A DNA stretch of 64,000 nucleotides from DATAES01 sp963721305 (GCA_963721305.1 CAVRIR010000003.1:1061127-1125126); one strand, 5' to 3'; positions 1 to 9,161 are shown, counted from the first letter of the stretch. The notes: generated by a model from the sequence alone, not told the origin. Made by a program: numbers and translations.

Positions 1-373
1 CGTACGGGAACACGGCGATGCTGTAGCGGTCGGTCAACCGCTCGAGCACCCGTCCAGACGAGCTCGTGAGCGGTGCGACGACGAACTCGCATTCGGCGTC
101 GCGCAATCCGGACGCCGTGTCGAAGGCGGTCGCCAGACCTTCGAACGTCGTATCTCGGTCGTTGCCCAGCCACGGCTTCACGTCGAGGTTGTCGGCCGAC
201 ACGAACATCATCTCGTCTTGCGCCGTCTGGAGGAGCCAGTGGTAGCTACCGCCACCCTCGGGCACGTACTCGACGTGTTTCCCGTTCACCCCCCAATGGG
301 TAGCCACGGCCGCCGTCACTTGGGCGTCCTCGACTCCCGGCGGGCGCGCTCGCATCCACTGATCCTGCTCCAT
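1..373 (-). CDS. aminoglycoside phosphotransferase-like kinase, 3' end outside window
   Basis: The reverse strand is open from an ATG at 373 to the left edge, giving about 124 N-terminal residues. The pattern (WGV near residue 28, YVPEGGGSYHW, FVSADNLDVKPWLG, a FDTASGLRD segment, EFVVAPL, then RYSIAVFPY) resembles the N-lobe of actinobacterial spectinomycin-phosphotransferase-like and choline-kinase-like proteins. The catalytic Brenner motif (HxDxxxxN) would lie in the missing part, so activity and substrate cannot be judged. It is divergent from the ECF sigma gene that starts 37 bp away, so the two promoters share a short intergenic space. Family assignment rests on recalled similarity. Confidence 0.6.
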   Translation of the reverse strand, partial: MEQDQWMRARPPGVEDAQVTAAVATHWGVNGKHVEYVPEGGGSYHWLLQTAQDEMMFVSADNLDVKPWLGNDRDTTFEGLATAFDTASGLRDAECEFVVAPLTSSSGRVLERLTDRYSIAVFPY

Positions 374-409
374 CGCAACGCTCACACCGTCTCGGGGGTT
401 TGATGGTGT

Positions 410-928
410 ATGGCGCCGCTGGGACCGACCGAACCGGCAACAGTCGCGCCGCGACGGACAGACGACTTCGCAACGTTCTTCGGTGAGCACTATGTCCGTC
501 TCTGCCGTGGCTTGTTCCTGATCACGGGCGACGCGGCCGAGGCCGAAGACGTCGCGCAGGAGGCGATGAGCCGCGTTTACGAGCGGTGGACGCGGATCGC
601 GTCGATGGACTCGCCGGAGGGCTATCTGTGGCGCAGCGCGCTCAACCTCAACCACAAGCGAGCACGTCGCGCCGCAGTGCGGAACCGCTTCACGCCTACG
701 GTGCCAAGCGGCCCCGATCCCGCAGTCATCGCGACCACCGGCGTCGATGTCCGAGCCGCACTTGCGCAGCTGAGCCCTGCGCACCGCGAGGTCTTGATCC
801 TCATCGACTGGTTCGGGCTCGACGCCGTCGCCGCGGCGCCCGCGCTCGGCATCGAGCCCGTTTCGGTGCGAAGTCGTCTGCATCGCGCCCGCGAACGGAT
901 GCGCGAGCTGCTGGAGGAGGAGCATTGA
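410..928 (+). CDS. ECF-family RNA polymerase sigma factor (SigE type)
   Basis: 172 residues, normal for a group 4 sigma factor. Region 2 runs from FATFFGEHYVRLCRGLFLI through EAEDVAQEAMSRVYERW, the DVAQEA segment being the core-binding and -10 reading helix. Region 4 begins near LAQLSPAHREVLILIDWFG and ends in the recognition helix VSVRSRLHRARERMRELL. It should direct RNA polymerase to a small extracytoplasmic regulon. Its stop overlaps the TTG start of the next gene (TTGA), so the two are translationally coupled and the neighbour is the likely membrane-anchored partner. Confidence 0.92.
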   Translation: MAPLGPTEPATVAPRRTDDFATFFGEHYVRLCRGLFLITGDAAEAEDVAQEAMSRVYERWTRIASMDSPEGYLWRSALNLNHKRARRAAVRNRFTPTVPSGPDPAVIATTGVDVRAALAQLSPAHREVLILIDWFGLDAVAAAPALGIEPVSVRSRLHRARERMRELLEEEH

Positions 929-2046
929 TCGACCTGAACGAGTTGCTGGAAGCGGAAGCACAGCGCATCGAGGTGCCCGCTGACGTCTTCGAGAAGGTGG
1001 TCGTGCGGGCGCGTCGTCGACGCCGTCGTCGCCGGGCGTGCGGCGTCGCGATCATGGTCGTCGTCTCCGCCGTTGCGCTCGTCGCCGGCAACAGGATGTG
1101 GCCGTCGTCACGGAAGACCGACGTCGTGACGGTGTCACCTTCGTCGACGGCGAGCCGGAGCGACACGAACCCGCCGCATGTGGTGAGCGCGAAGGAGCTC
1201 CCGGTTGGTGGCGCAACCGATGTTGCCGTCGACGAGTCCGGGGACGTGTGGGTTCCGGGAGCCGACGTTGTCCGCCGCCTCGACGGGCGCACCGGCGAGG
1301 TGGTCGCGACGATTCCGGTCGCCGGCTCGAGTGACTATCGCTACGCAGCCGCAGGGCTCGGCGCGGTGTGGGTCGTCGACTCGGGCACTGCCTCGCTGAC
1401 CCGCATCGACCCGTCCTCGAACACGGTCACCGCCAGCGTCCCGCTCGCGGCGCCGCCCGTCGGCGTGGTCACCGGCTTCGGCAAGGTCTGGGTGCTCGCG
1501 TCCCTCGCGAGGGGCGGCATCACCACCACCAACGACGCCACGCTCTCCGCAATCAATCCGACGACCATGCAGATCGTCGACCACGTCGACACGCGCGGCG
1601 CACGCTTGTCAGCGAGCGACACCGAGGTGATCGTGAGCGGTGATTCGGATGGTTTCGTCCACGCGGTCGACCCGGAGAGCAACTATGTCCGGAACGCACG
1701 TCCTTTCGGGGGTGCAGTGGCCACGGTATGGGGCGCCGGCGACGACATGTGGATCGTCACCGAGAACTCGGTGCAACGATTCGATCCCGCGTCGCTCACG
1801 CCAACGGGCAACGCGGTCCACACTCTTGCCGGCCCGATCGCCGTCTCACCCAACGCCGTCTGGCTGCTGCAGCAGCCGTCGAGCACCGAGCCGTCACAAC
1901 TGCAAGAGCTCGACCCTGCCGGACCGACGACGGTGGGTGGCCCCTCTCCCGTCGGGCTCACCGCGGTCGACGTGGTGGCATCCGGCGACCGCGTCTGGGT
2001 CGCCAACTTCAATGCGGGAACCGTGACGATGCTCACCCTCGCCTGA
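925..2046 (+). CDS. membrane-anchored beta-propeller protein paired with the upstream sigma factor
   Basis: I start it at TTG 925, whose bases overlap the sigma stop, giving 373 residues; the frame is open further upstream but that part lies inside the sigma gene. An acidic N-terminus (LNELLEAEAQRIEVP) and an arginine run are followed by one membrane helix (about residues 37-55) and a long exported domain. That domain shows repeated blades of the form GLGAVWVVDSGT, GFGKVWVLAS, GAGDDMWIV and GDRVWVANFNAGTVT, typical of YVTN or NHL-like propellers. The cytoplasmic tail is too short for a classical zinc anti-sigma domain, so an anti-sigma role is inferred only from the coupling. Confidence 0.8.
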   Translation: MIDLNELLEAEAQRIEVPADVFEKVVVRARRRRRRRRACGVAIMVVVSAVALVAGNRMWPSSRKTDVVTVSPSSTASRSDTNPPHVVSAKELPVGGATDVAVDESGDVWVPGADVVRRLDGRTGEVVATIPVAGSSDYRYAAAGLGAVWVVDSGTASLTRIDPSSNTVTASVPLAAPPVGVVTGFGKVWVLASLARGGITTTNDATLSAINPTTMQIVDHVDTRGARLSASDTEVIVSGDSDGFVHAVDPESNYVRNARPFGGAVATVWGAGDDMWIVTENSVQRFDPASLTPTGNAVHTLAGPIAVSPNAVWLLQQPSSTEPSQLQELDPAGPTTVGGPSPVGLTAVDVVASGDRVWVANFNAGTVTMLTLA

Positions 2047-2078
2047 CCCGTGAACACAACGCCCGACCGGCCGCGGGG

Positions 2079-2711
2079 TCAGTCCGGGGGCTTGGCTCCG
2101 GCGACCCGCCAGCAGTACCAGGCGGCGATGGTGCGGTAGGGACGGAAACGTTCGCCCAGCGGCAGCAGCTCCTTCGACGTCGGGACCTCGGACATCCCGT
2201 AGGCGCGCCCGTACCCGACACGGACGCCGTAGTCCCCGATGGGCCACACGTCCAATCGCCGCAGCGTGAAGATGAGGAACATCTCGGCCGTCCACGGGCC
2301 GATCCCCTTCACCTGCACGAGCTCGGCCACCACTTCGTCATCCGGCAGCCGGCCGATGCGATCGAGCCGCACCTGTCCGGACACCACCTTCTCCGCGAGA
2401 TCCAGGGTGGACATCGCTTTGGAGCCAGACGATCCCGCCGCCCGCAACGCGTCGTAGCCGGCTTCGAGCACGGCCTCGGGCGTGAACGGCCCGTCGACGA
2501 TGGCGCGGGTTCGCGTCCAGATCGCTTCCGCGGCCTTGCCCGCGAGCTGTTGGTAGCAGATCGCCTCGGCGAGTTGCTCGAAGCGGCTGTCGCCGGTTCG
2601 CCTGCTCCCAAGCTTCGGAGGCCCGTGCTCGACCACCAAAGTCGCCATCACCGGGTCGATGGCCGACACGGCGGCGACCGCGTCCCGCACGGAGATTCGA
2701 GCGGGAGGCAT
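2079..2711 (-). CDS. DNA-3-methyladenine glycosylase II-like HhH-GPD protein
   Basis: 210 residues of the HhH-GPD superfamily, which flips out and excises alkylated purines. The helix-hairpin-helix is VKGIGPWTAEMFLIF and the catalytic aspartate lies in WPIGDYGVR. An upstream AEAICYQQLAGKAA segment matches the usual substrate-pocket helix. It lacks the AlkA N-terminal TBP-like domain and so resembles the shorter bacterial Mag or AlkA type. It ends close to the propeller gene (convergent), and its start is 17 bp from the divergent cyclophilin gene. A second, longer paralogue lies at 4,136. Confidence 0.9.
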   Translation of the reverse strand: MPPARISVRDAVAAVSAIDPVMATLVVEHGPPKLGSRRTGDSRFEQLAEAICYQQLAGKAAEAIWTRTRAIVDGPFTPEAVLEAGYDALRAAGSSGSKAMSTLDLAEKVVSGQVRLDRIGRLPDDEVVAELVQVKGIGPWTAEMFLIFTLRRLDVWPIGDYGVRVGYGRAYGMSEVPTSKELLPLGERFRPYRTIAAWYCWRVAGAKPPD

Positions 2712-2728
2712 CGGGCTACCGTACGCCG

Positions 2729-3205
2729 ATGCCCCAACCTCCTGCGATGCAGATCGACCTCGACACCATCTACCAAGTGGTGATCGACACCGATCGCGGT
2801 TCGATCACGATGGAGCTCGACCCGAGGCTTGCTCCCAACACCGTCAACAACTTCGTCTCCCTCGCTCGCGACGGGTACTACGACGGGCTCGCCTTCCATC
2901 GGGTCGTGCCCGAGTTCGTCGTCCAGGGTGGCGATCCCGAAGGAAGCGGACGTGGTGGTCCCGGTTACAAGTTCGCCGACGAGCCCGTCAAGGGCGAGTA
3001 CACGCTCGGCGCGGTCGCGATGGCGAACGCCGGCCCGAACTCCAACGGCAGCCAGTTCTTCATCTGCATCGACGACTGCAGGCGGAAGCTCGACAAGTCC
3101 TACAACCTGTTCGGCTACGTCATCGACGGCGTCGACGTCGCGCAGAGCATCAAGCAAGGCGACGTGATGCGCTCGTTGACGATCTCCGAGCGCGCCACGG
3201 ATTGA
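2729..3205 (+). CDS. cyclophilin-type peptidyl-prolyl cis-trans isomerase
   Basis: 158 residues covering a single cyclophilin domain with no signal peptide, so probably cytoplasmic. The catalytic arginine sits in LAFHRVVPEFVVQGGD and the substrate groove in GSGRGGPGYKFADE and MANAGPNSNGSQFFI; these are the canonical positions. It catalyses proline isomerisation during protein folding. The metallo-hydrolase gene follows after 7 bp on the same strand and may be co-transcribed, although no functional link is evident. Confidence 0.95.
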   Translation: MPQPPAMQIDLDTIYQVVIDTDRGSITMELDPRLAPNTVNNFVSLARDGYYDGLAFHRVVPEFVVQGGDPEGSGRGGPGYKFADEPVKGEYTLGAVAMANAGPNSNGSQFFICIDDCRRKLDKSYNLFGYVIDGVDVAQSIKQGDVMRSLTISERATD

Positions 3206-3212
3206 GCCGCGC

Positions 3213-4148
3213 GTGAGCGCACCGACACACGACCACGACCATCCCGACATTCCCCCGCCGACCGTCGAGGAAGTGAGCGACGGCGTCTTCGCGTACGTCC
3301 AGCTCGACGGCTCGTGGGGACTGAACAACAGCGGCTTCCTCGTCGGCCGCGACGCGGTCACCGTCATCGACACGTGTTTCACGGAACGCCGCACCCGCGC
3401 GCTGGTCGACACCATCGAGTCGGTGACTGCCCTGCCGTTGCGCACGCTCGTCAACACGCATCACCACGGCGACCACACGCACGGCAATTACCTCATGCCG
3501 TCCGCCACCATCATCGGGCACGAGCGGTGTCGCGAGGAGATGATCGACAGCGGCCACATCGCGACCGGACTGTTTCCCGGCGTGGACTGGGGCCGGCTGG
3601 AGGTCGCTCCGCCCTTCGTGTGCTTCGAGGACCACCTCGACCTGTACGTGGACGATCGGAAGGTCGAGCTGCAGTTCGTCGGTCCCGCGCACACGACCAA
3701 CGACGTCGTGGCGTGGCTCCCGCAACAACGCGTCCTGTTCGCCGGCGACCTCGTCTTCAACGGCGGCACACCGTTTGTCGTGATGGGTTCGGTCGCGGGC
3801 TCGCTCGCTGCACTCGACCGCATCCGCGCGCTCGGTCCCGACCTGATCGTCCCGGGACATGGACGGGTGTGTGGCATCGACGCCGTCGACGACCAGGTCG
3901 CCTACCTTCGCTTCGTGCAGGAGCTCGCTCGGAGCGGCTTCGACGACGGCACGCCGCCACTCGAGCTCGCACAGCGCACCGACCTCGGACGCTTCGCCGG
4001 TCTGCACGATCCCGAGCGGCTCGTCGGCAACCTCTACCGCGCCTACTCGGAGCTGCGGGGTGAGCCGCTTGGCACGCCGATCGATCCGCAGGCGTACGCC
4101 GACATGATCACGTACAACGGCGGTGAGCCGCTGCGATGCCTGGCCTGA
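3213..4148 (+). CDS. metallo-beta-lactamase-fold hydrolase
   Basis: 311 residues with a GTG start. The binuclear zinc signature is complete: HHHGDH in NTHHHGDHTHGNYL (about residue 73), a histidine in VGPAHTTNDVV, an aspartate in VLFAGDLVFNGG and a histidine in LIVPGHGRV. The pattern resembles cyclase or beta-lactamase-like hydrolases with broad ester, lactone or thioester substrates; nothing here fixes the substrate. There is no obvious signal peptide. Its 3' end overlaps the start of the next glycosylase gene by 13 bp, implying one operon. Confidence 0.88.
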   Translation: MSAPTHDHDHPDIPPPTVEEVSDGVFAYVQLDGSWGLNNSGFLVGRDAVTVIDTCFTERRTRALVDTIESVTALPLRTLVNTHHHGDHTHGNYLMPSATIIGHERCREEMIDSGHIATGLFPGVDWGRLEVAPPFVCFEDHLDLYVDDRKVELQFVGPAHTTNDVVAWLPQQRVLFAGDLVFNGGTPFVVMGSVAGSLAALDRIRALGPDLIVPGHGRVCGIDAVDDQVAYLRFVQELARSGFDDGTPPLELAQRTDLGRFAGLHDPERLVGNLYRAYSELRGEPLGTPIDPQAYADMITYNGGEPLRCLA

Positions 4149-5039
4149 CGAGCCGGATCGAGCTCGACCACCGCGCCGACCTTCGCCGCACGACGTACCT
4201 CATCGGTCACGGTCGCACCGATCCGACCATTCGCTTCACGCCCGACGGTGTGTGGCGAGCGACGCGGACGCCCGACGGTCCGGCCACGGTCCACCTCGCC
4301 GTCGTGCCGAGCGGCCACGCCGTCAGCGCGCAGGCGTGGGGACCCGGCGCCCCGTGGCTGCTCGAGCGCGCCCCCGGGATGTGCGGCGCGCTCGACTCGC
4401 TCGACGGCTTCGAGCCGAGCCGTCATCCGGCGGTCGAGCGGCTCGCACACCGGATGCCTGGCGTTCGTCTGTGCCGGACCGATCGCGTGCTCGACGCGCT
4501 CGTGCCCGCCATCCTCGAACAGAAGGTGACAGGACGCGAGGCACGCCGTTCGTGGGCCGGGTTGGTCCGCCGATTCGGCGAACCAGCACCGGGGCCGGTC
4601 GATCTGCTCGTCGCTCCCCCATCAGCGCTGCTACGGACGATCACGTCATCGACGTGGCACGCCCTGGGCGTGGAGCGCAAACGGGCCGAGACGATCCGTC
4701 GCGTCGCAACGGTCGCGCATCGCCTCGAGGAGGCGGCGGACCCGGCCGACCTCCGCACCCGCCTCCTTGCCGTTCCGGGAGTCGGACCGTGGACCGCCGC
4801 CGAGGTCGCCATCGTCGCTCACGGCGACCCCGACGCAGTGAGCGTCGGCGACTACCACCTCCCACGCGGTCACTTGGACCCTCGCGGGCGAGCCGCGAGG
4901 CTCGGACGAGCGCATGCTCGAGCTGCTCGAGCCCTTCGGCGGCCACCGGGGCCGCGTCGTTCGCCTCATCGAGTCGAGTGGGCTCGGCGCACCCCGGCGC
5001 GGTCCGCGGATGCCGCTACGCGACATCGCTCGCCACTGA
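4136..5039 (+). CDS. AlkA-like DNA glycosylase, interrupted by one frameshift
   Basis: The first frame encodes an AlkA-like protein with an N-terminal domain, a helix-hairpin-helix LLAVPGVGPWTAAEVAI and the catalytic aspartate in VSVGDYHLP. Just after that (about 4,860, in a run of C) the coding signal moves to another frame, which continues HAVTWTLAGEP and ends GPRMPLRDIARH at the stop 5,037-5,039. Restoring one C gives a single protein of about 301 residues, so the uncorrected reading, which runs on to 5,101, has an artefactual tail. The start lies within the upstream metallo-hydrolase. It is the second HhH glycosylase within 2 kb, now with the N-terminal domain the first one lacks. Confidence 0.82.
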
Positions 5040-5097
5040 ACGAAGATTTCCCGACCGCACCCGTCGGACCTGGCGCTTCCCGAGCGATGATCTGTAT

Positions 5098-5625
5098 GTG
5101 AGGGGGCTCGAAGCCGGCGCCGGCGACCACGGAGTGGCGCTGCTCGACATGTATGACGTCGCCCTTCCCCAGGTGTACGGCTATCTCGCGGCGCGCACCC
5201 GCAACACCGAGGTGGCCGAGGACCTCGCATCCGAGACGTTCCTCGCCGCGGCGCAGGCGGTGCAGCGCGACGCGGTTCCGGACCTCACGGTCGGATGGTT
5301 GATCACCGTCGCTCGCAACAAACTCGTGGACCATTGGCGGCGGCAGGAGCGAGAGGAACGCAGCCTTCGCCTCGTGGAGCCGGCCGAAGCGTTCGAGGAC
5401 GACATGGAAGGACGCTTCGATCGCCAACGTGCCCGCGACGTGCTCGACCGCCTCGGAGCCCATCACCGCGCCGCACTGACACTGCGCTATCTCGACGGCT
5501 TGTCCGTGCCCGAGGTCGCCGCCCTGCTCGGACGGACGGTCCACGCCACCGAGGCGTTGCTCGTCCGGGCCCGCGACGCGTTCCGAGCCGCGTACGCCGA
5601 AGGGGGGTGCGACGACGATGTCTGA
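5098..5625 (+). CDS. ECF-family RNA polymerase sigma factor
   Basis: I choose GTG 5,098, giving 175 residues; the frame is open for a long way upstream but that part only shadows the glycosylase. Region 2 includes YGYLAARTRNTEVAEDLASE and LTVGWLITVARNKLVDHWRR; region 4 includes LGAHHRAALTLRYLDGLSV and the recognition helix ending VHATEALLVRARDAFRAAY. The last codons overlap the start of the next gene by 8 bp, a coupling often seen between ECF sigmas and a regulatory or resistance partner, here a VOC-fold protein. Confidence 0.9.
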   Translation: MRGLEAGAGDHGVALLDMYDVALPQVYGYLAARTRNTEVAEDLASETFLAAAQAVQRDAVPDLTVGWLITVARNKLVDHWRRQEREERSLRLVEPAEAFEDDMEGRFDRQRARDVLDRLGAHHRAALTLRYLDGLSVPEVAALLGRTVHATEALLVRARDAFRAAYAEGGCDDDV

Positions 5626-6531
5626 TCCGTTCGACGCCCTGCGCGAGCCCGTCGCTCCCATCGCGCCACGACCACGGTTCGTGAACCAGCTCCGCGACCG
5701 TTTGACGGCGGCGCTCGGCATCAGCGGCGTTGCCGACGGAGCGGAAGGAAGTCCGCGAGTACACGCCCTCGCGGCTGCACTCGCTCACGCCCTACCTCGC
5801 GTGCAGGGCGCGGACCGTGCCATCGAGTGGTACCAGCACGTGTTCGAAGCGAGCCTTCTCGGCGATCCGATCGTCATGCCCGACGGGCACATCGGGCACG
5901 CCGAGCTGTGCGTCGGCGACACGGTCTTCATGCTGGCGGACGAGTATCCGGCCGAGCTCCATCTCGGACCGGACACGCTCGGCGGCAGCAGCGTCGCGCT
6001 CATGATCCACGTGCCGAACTCGGACGCGACGGTCGCAGTGGCGGTCGCCGAAGGCGCAGAGCTCCTTCGCCCGGTCGAGGTCAACTACGGCGCACGCAGT
6101 GGTGTGATCCGTGATCCCTTCGGCCATCGATGGTTCGTCGCCACGGCCGTCGAACCCGACGACATCCCGGTCGAGGACGTGCCCGGCCGCCGGTTCGGCG
6201 ATGTGGGTTACCTGACGCTCGAAGTGCCGGACGGTGATCGAGCCCAACGCTTCTTCGGCGAGCTCTTCGGATGGGACATCGACGGCGGCTATCAGCCGGG
6301 CTCGTTCCACATCTCCTCGATCACACCGCCCGGTGGGATCCACGACGAGAGGGCGACCCAGAGGTGCGGCTGTACTTCCGGGTCGAGGACATCGAGGCGA
6401 CTGCGGCACGAGTCCGTGAGCTCGGGGGCCAGGTCCTGTCGGTCACGCAGTACGAGTCCGGCGGCAACGCCGAGTGCATCGACGACCAGGGCCTGCGCTT
6501 CGACCTGTTCCGTCCCCGCCCCGGCTACTGA
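5618..6531 (+). CDS. VOC (glyoxalase/bleomycin-resistance) family protein, frameshifted
   Basis: The N-terminus MSDPFDALREPVAPIAPRPR resembles the short leader found on VOC proteins encoded beside actinobacterial sigma factors. Two tandem VOC modules follow: one around AIEWYQHVFEAS to VIRDPFGHRWFV, the second around GYLTLEVPDGDRAQRFFGEL to the C-terminus GLRFDLFRPRPGY. The coding signal changes frame near 5,730 (segment EYTPSRLHSLTPYLA), returns near 5,800, and shifts again near 6,350, so at least three indels are needed to restore about 304 residues. Metal ligands are plausible but cannot be placed across the breaks. Function could be glutathione- or mycothiol-linked detoxification or small-molecule sensing for the sigma factor. 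Confidence 0.75.
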
Positions 6532-6561
6532 GCTCACCAGCCGGTCGCGAACTCCGGGGAG

Positions 6562-6585
6562 AAACGGGCGCCATGGCGCCCGTTT
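6562..6585. terminator. perfect 24-bp palindrome between convergent genes
   Basis: The 24 bases read identically on both strands, centred on CCATGG, and lie between the VOC gene (+) and the PIG-V-like gene (-). Folded as RNA it gives a strong G+C-rich stem flanked by AAA and TTT, which suits a bidirectional terminator in a high-G+C organism. A DNA-level binding site is possible but less likely at this position. Confidence 0.6.
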
Positions 6586-6610
6586 CCATCCAACATTCCC
6601 TCTAAGTCAT

Positions 6611-7715
6611 TCAAGGGACGTAGATGCTCAGCCACGCCAATGTGGTGAGCCCGAACAGGCCCGCGGCGCAGACCAGCACGGCGACCCGCTCGGCGAATCG
6701 GGACGACACAAGCGCGGCCAGCGCGATCACCAAGGGGAACGCATTGAGCCCGTATCGCTCGATCGAGTTGAGGTTGTCGGCGGCGAGCGAGGTTACGACG
6801 ATCCCGAGCGAGAAGAGCCCGTACGAGGCGGGCAGTCGTTGGAACACCACGACCGTCAGCACCACGACCGCGATGGCGAAGGGCAGGTGCAGGCCGTGCT
6901 TGTCCAAGTGAACGACATCGGACGCGGCCTCGCCGATGCGGATGATGGGGTTCGACAACTTGCCGCGCAGGTCGTTCTGCAATTGCAGCGGGAGCTTCCA
7001 GTTGCCGAACTCCCGACCGACCCACCACATGTACGTGCCGACACCGGGCGAGCGGCGCGAGCACGGCCGCGATGCGACCCGGCAGCTCGTCCACGCGACG
7101 CCCACGCACGCCACGCGCCGCTTCGACCACGGCGGCGAGCGAAAGGAACACGCCCGTCGGCCGGGTCAGTCCCGCGAGGTACCCGGCGAGCGCGGCGATC
7201 CACCAACGTTCGCGACGCAGGCCGAGGGACATCGCTGCCGCGAGCGCGATGAACATGGCCTCCGCGTACGCGAACGTCAGCACGAACGCCGGCGGCACGA
7301 TCGCGAACAACAGGGCGGCGCGATGCGCCGTGCGACGGTCGAGCTCCATCATCGTCAACCGATGGAGCGAGCGCGCCCGCGATCAGCGCGGCCACGTTCG
7401 CGATGATCACCAACGCGACGCCGGGATCGATGAACGTCACCGCCGCGACGAGCCGCCCGAACAGCGGGTACAACGGGAAGAAGCGCAATGCCTCGTGCGG
7501 CTCGAAGGCGTAGCCGTGGTCCGCGATGCCTCGGTAGAAGACGCCGTCCGCACGCGTACAGTCCGAACCGGCTCGCGGTCGGGGCGTACGCCGTTGCGGC
7601 GCACATGGATCCACAACACCGATGCGAACCACGCCGCGACGACGATGCCGCGGGCGATGACCCAGCCGGGAACGGCCGCGCGCGACCCCGAGGCCGCGCC
7701 GCGCGCGCGAGTCAC
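6611..7715 (-). CDS. PIG-V-like mannosyltransferase membrane protein, multiply frameshifted
   Basis: The gene begins at GTG 7,715, overlapping the stop of the upstream glycosyltransferase (GTGA). Four frame segments join in order: VPGWVIARGIVVAAWFASV; FYRGIADHGYAFEP with RFFPLYPLFGRLV; hydrophobic segments including FAYAEAMFIALAAAMSLGL; and YMWWVGREFGNWKLPLQ through LTTLAWLSIYVP at the stop 6,611. The FFPLYPL and YAEAMFIALAAA patterns are those of actinobacterial PIG-V (GT76-like) proteins, which move mannose from polyprenyl phosphate across the membrane. Breaks lie near 7,565, 7,355 and 7,060. The restored protein has about 365 residues and many membrane helices. Confidence 0.72.
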
Positions 7716-8604
7716 TGCGAGGCAGGTACCGGGAAGCGCGAGAGGGTTGCATGCTCGAAGAACGCGTCAGCGTTCTCGGCGATGACCGACGACCCGCTCC
7801 CCAAGCGCGCACTCAGCTCGTTCGTCAATGCCTCGCATTGCCCCTCGAGGGTCTTGTAGCTACCGCTCGCGACGAGCCACACGGAGTGTGCCGAGTCTGC
7901 GTGCGCGGGTCGACGATCTGGTCGGCGATGGCGAGCGGATCGGCCTTTGCGTTGCGCTCGCGTCGTACGCGCCAGTCGACGCGGTCGGGCGATCCCAGCG
8001 TCGGGTAGACGACCTGGTCGACGGACGCGGGCAGGAGCCGGTGCATCGACGGGCCCAGCTGGTCGGGGCACATCACCACGAGGTCGCCCGGTTGCACTGG
8101 GGCACAATCGAAGCGGCGATCTCGCCTGACTGGGTGCGGTCGGTGACCACGTTGTGGACGCCACCCACGAAGCCAAGAGCAACCAGGGCGAGGACAACGA
8201 GGGGGCGCGCACGATCGGCATGTCGAGCCGCGTCAGTCCCACTGCCGCGACGACGAGGAACAGCGGCAGGATCACTGCGGCGTATCGCGTCGCATAGGTC
8301 GTGTTGGTGGCGTAGCCCGCGACGCAGGCGGTCGCGATCGTCGAGTCCGACGATCGCGGCTCCGCGACGCACTTGCGGGACGGTCCGCACGTCAAGCTCG
8401 AGTCGACGATCGTCGGATCCGGTCGCCATCAGACCGAGCGCGAAAGGGCCGACGTCGCCACCCCAACAGAACCGCTTCTGCGTAGTCGCCGCCGCCGAAG
8501 TCCTCGAGCGTGTCGGTGACCATCGTCGTCGGCCGCACTGCGGCCGCCCACGGCGTGCCGGTGTGCGCGGCCTGCGACAGCTTCGACGGCAGCCACGGGA
8601 GCAT
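7712..8604 (-). CDS. GT39-like membrane glycosyltransferase, 5' part lost at the junction
   Basis: Segments in different frames assemble into the C-terminal half of a polytopic glycosyltransferase: LPWLPSKLSQAAHTGTPW, DFGGGDYAEAVLLGWGGD, TTYATRYAAVILPLFLVVAA, LVVLALVALGFVGG, QPGDLVVMCPDQLGPSM and a final HSVWLVASGSYKTLEGQC region ending at 7,712. YATRYAA and the preceding LPWLP pattern are typical of actinobacterial ArnT or mannosyltransferase-like GT39 proteins. At least four frameshifts are present. The N-terminal membrane domain with the catalytic acidic motif is missing because the genome changes at about 8,605. It is coupled to the downstream PIG-V-like gene. Confidence 0.65.
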
Positions 8605-8613
8605 GAATCCTCA
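8600..8613. other. junction between two unrelated genomes
   Basis: Left of here the reverse strand encodes the middle of an actinobacterial glycosyltransferase; right of here the forward strand is at once in the middle of a GH2 glycosidase, and both frames hit stops as soon as they cross. G+C content and codon use also drop abruptly. There is no integrase, repeat or tRNA at the point. This is best explained as joined contigs or a misassembly. Confidence 0.85.
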
Positions 8614-9161
8614 CCAATCTTGCCAATGAAGCGCGCAAGTCAGATCCCACGCGGCTCATCACTTCGGCCCTTATCGGCCCGCACCGGAACGGCTTCAGCA
8701 TGGTCCAGAACGACAAGTTCGCCGATGCGTTGGACGTCGTCGGGCAAAATGAATATATCGGCTGGTACGAAGGCACGCCGGATGATGCCGACAGGATCGA
8801 ATGGCACCTGCCCCAGAAACCCATTCTCATTTCAGAGTTCGGCGCCGAAGCCAAGCAAGGGCTGCACGGCGGGAAAATGGATCGCTGGCGCGAGGAGCAG
8901 CAGCTTAACGTCTATCAGCACCAGTTTGTGATGTTCAGCAAAATCCAGCAGATATGTGGGATCATACCTTGGGTCCTCATGGATTTCCGCTCCCCGGGCC
9001 GTAACATCCCTGAGCTACAGAATGGCTTCAACCGCAAAGGGCTCATCGCGGAAGACGGCAAGCGCAAGCAAACCTTCTACTTCGTGCAGCAGTTCTATAA
9101 GGACCGTGCCGCCGGCATATCCAACTGGACACCCATGACCCCACCCATGCCACAACCCTAA
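8610..9161 (+). CDS. GH2-type glycosidase, C-terminal catalytic fragment
   Basis: The frame is open from the junction with no start codon and ends at 9,159-9,161, giving about 183 residues. LTNLANEARKSDPTRLITSA, DVVGQNEYIGWYE, PILISEFGAEAKQGLHG and an IIPWVLMDFRSPGR segment match the end of the TIM barrel of family 2 beta-glucuronidases or beta-galactosidases; the glutamate of ISEFGAE is the expected nucleophile. Signal peptide, jelly-roll domains and acid/base residue would lie upstream and are absent. The fucosidase gene follows on the same strand, so the pair probably acted on oligosaccharides. Confidence 0.85.
   Translation, partial: LTNLANEARKSDPTRLITSALIGPHRNGFSMVQNDKFADALDVVGQNEYIGWYEGTPDDADRIEWHLPQKPILISEFGAEAKQGLHGGKMDRWREEQQLNVYQHQFVMFSKIQQICGIIPWVLMDFRSPGRNIPELQNGFNRKGLIAEDGKRKQTFYFVQQFYKDRAAGISNWTPMTPPMPQP

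Noticed and set aside
4123..5625. A 500-residue open frame ending in a sigma factor, as if a glycosylase-sigma fusion
   Set aside because: The upstream part is an out-of-frame shadow of the glycosylase gene; only the part from 5,098 has sigma-family sequence.
8600..8613. Horizontal transfer boundary
   Set aside because: Both genes are cut in mid-domain with no mobile element, and composition changes for all sequence to the right; an assembly join is simpler.
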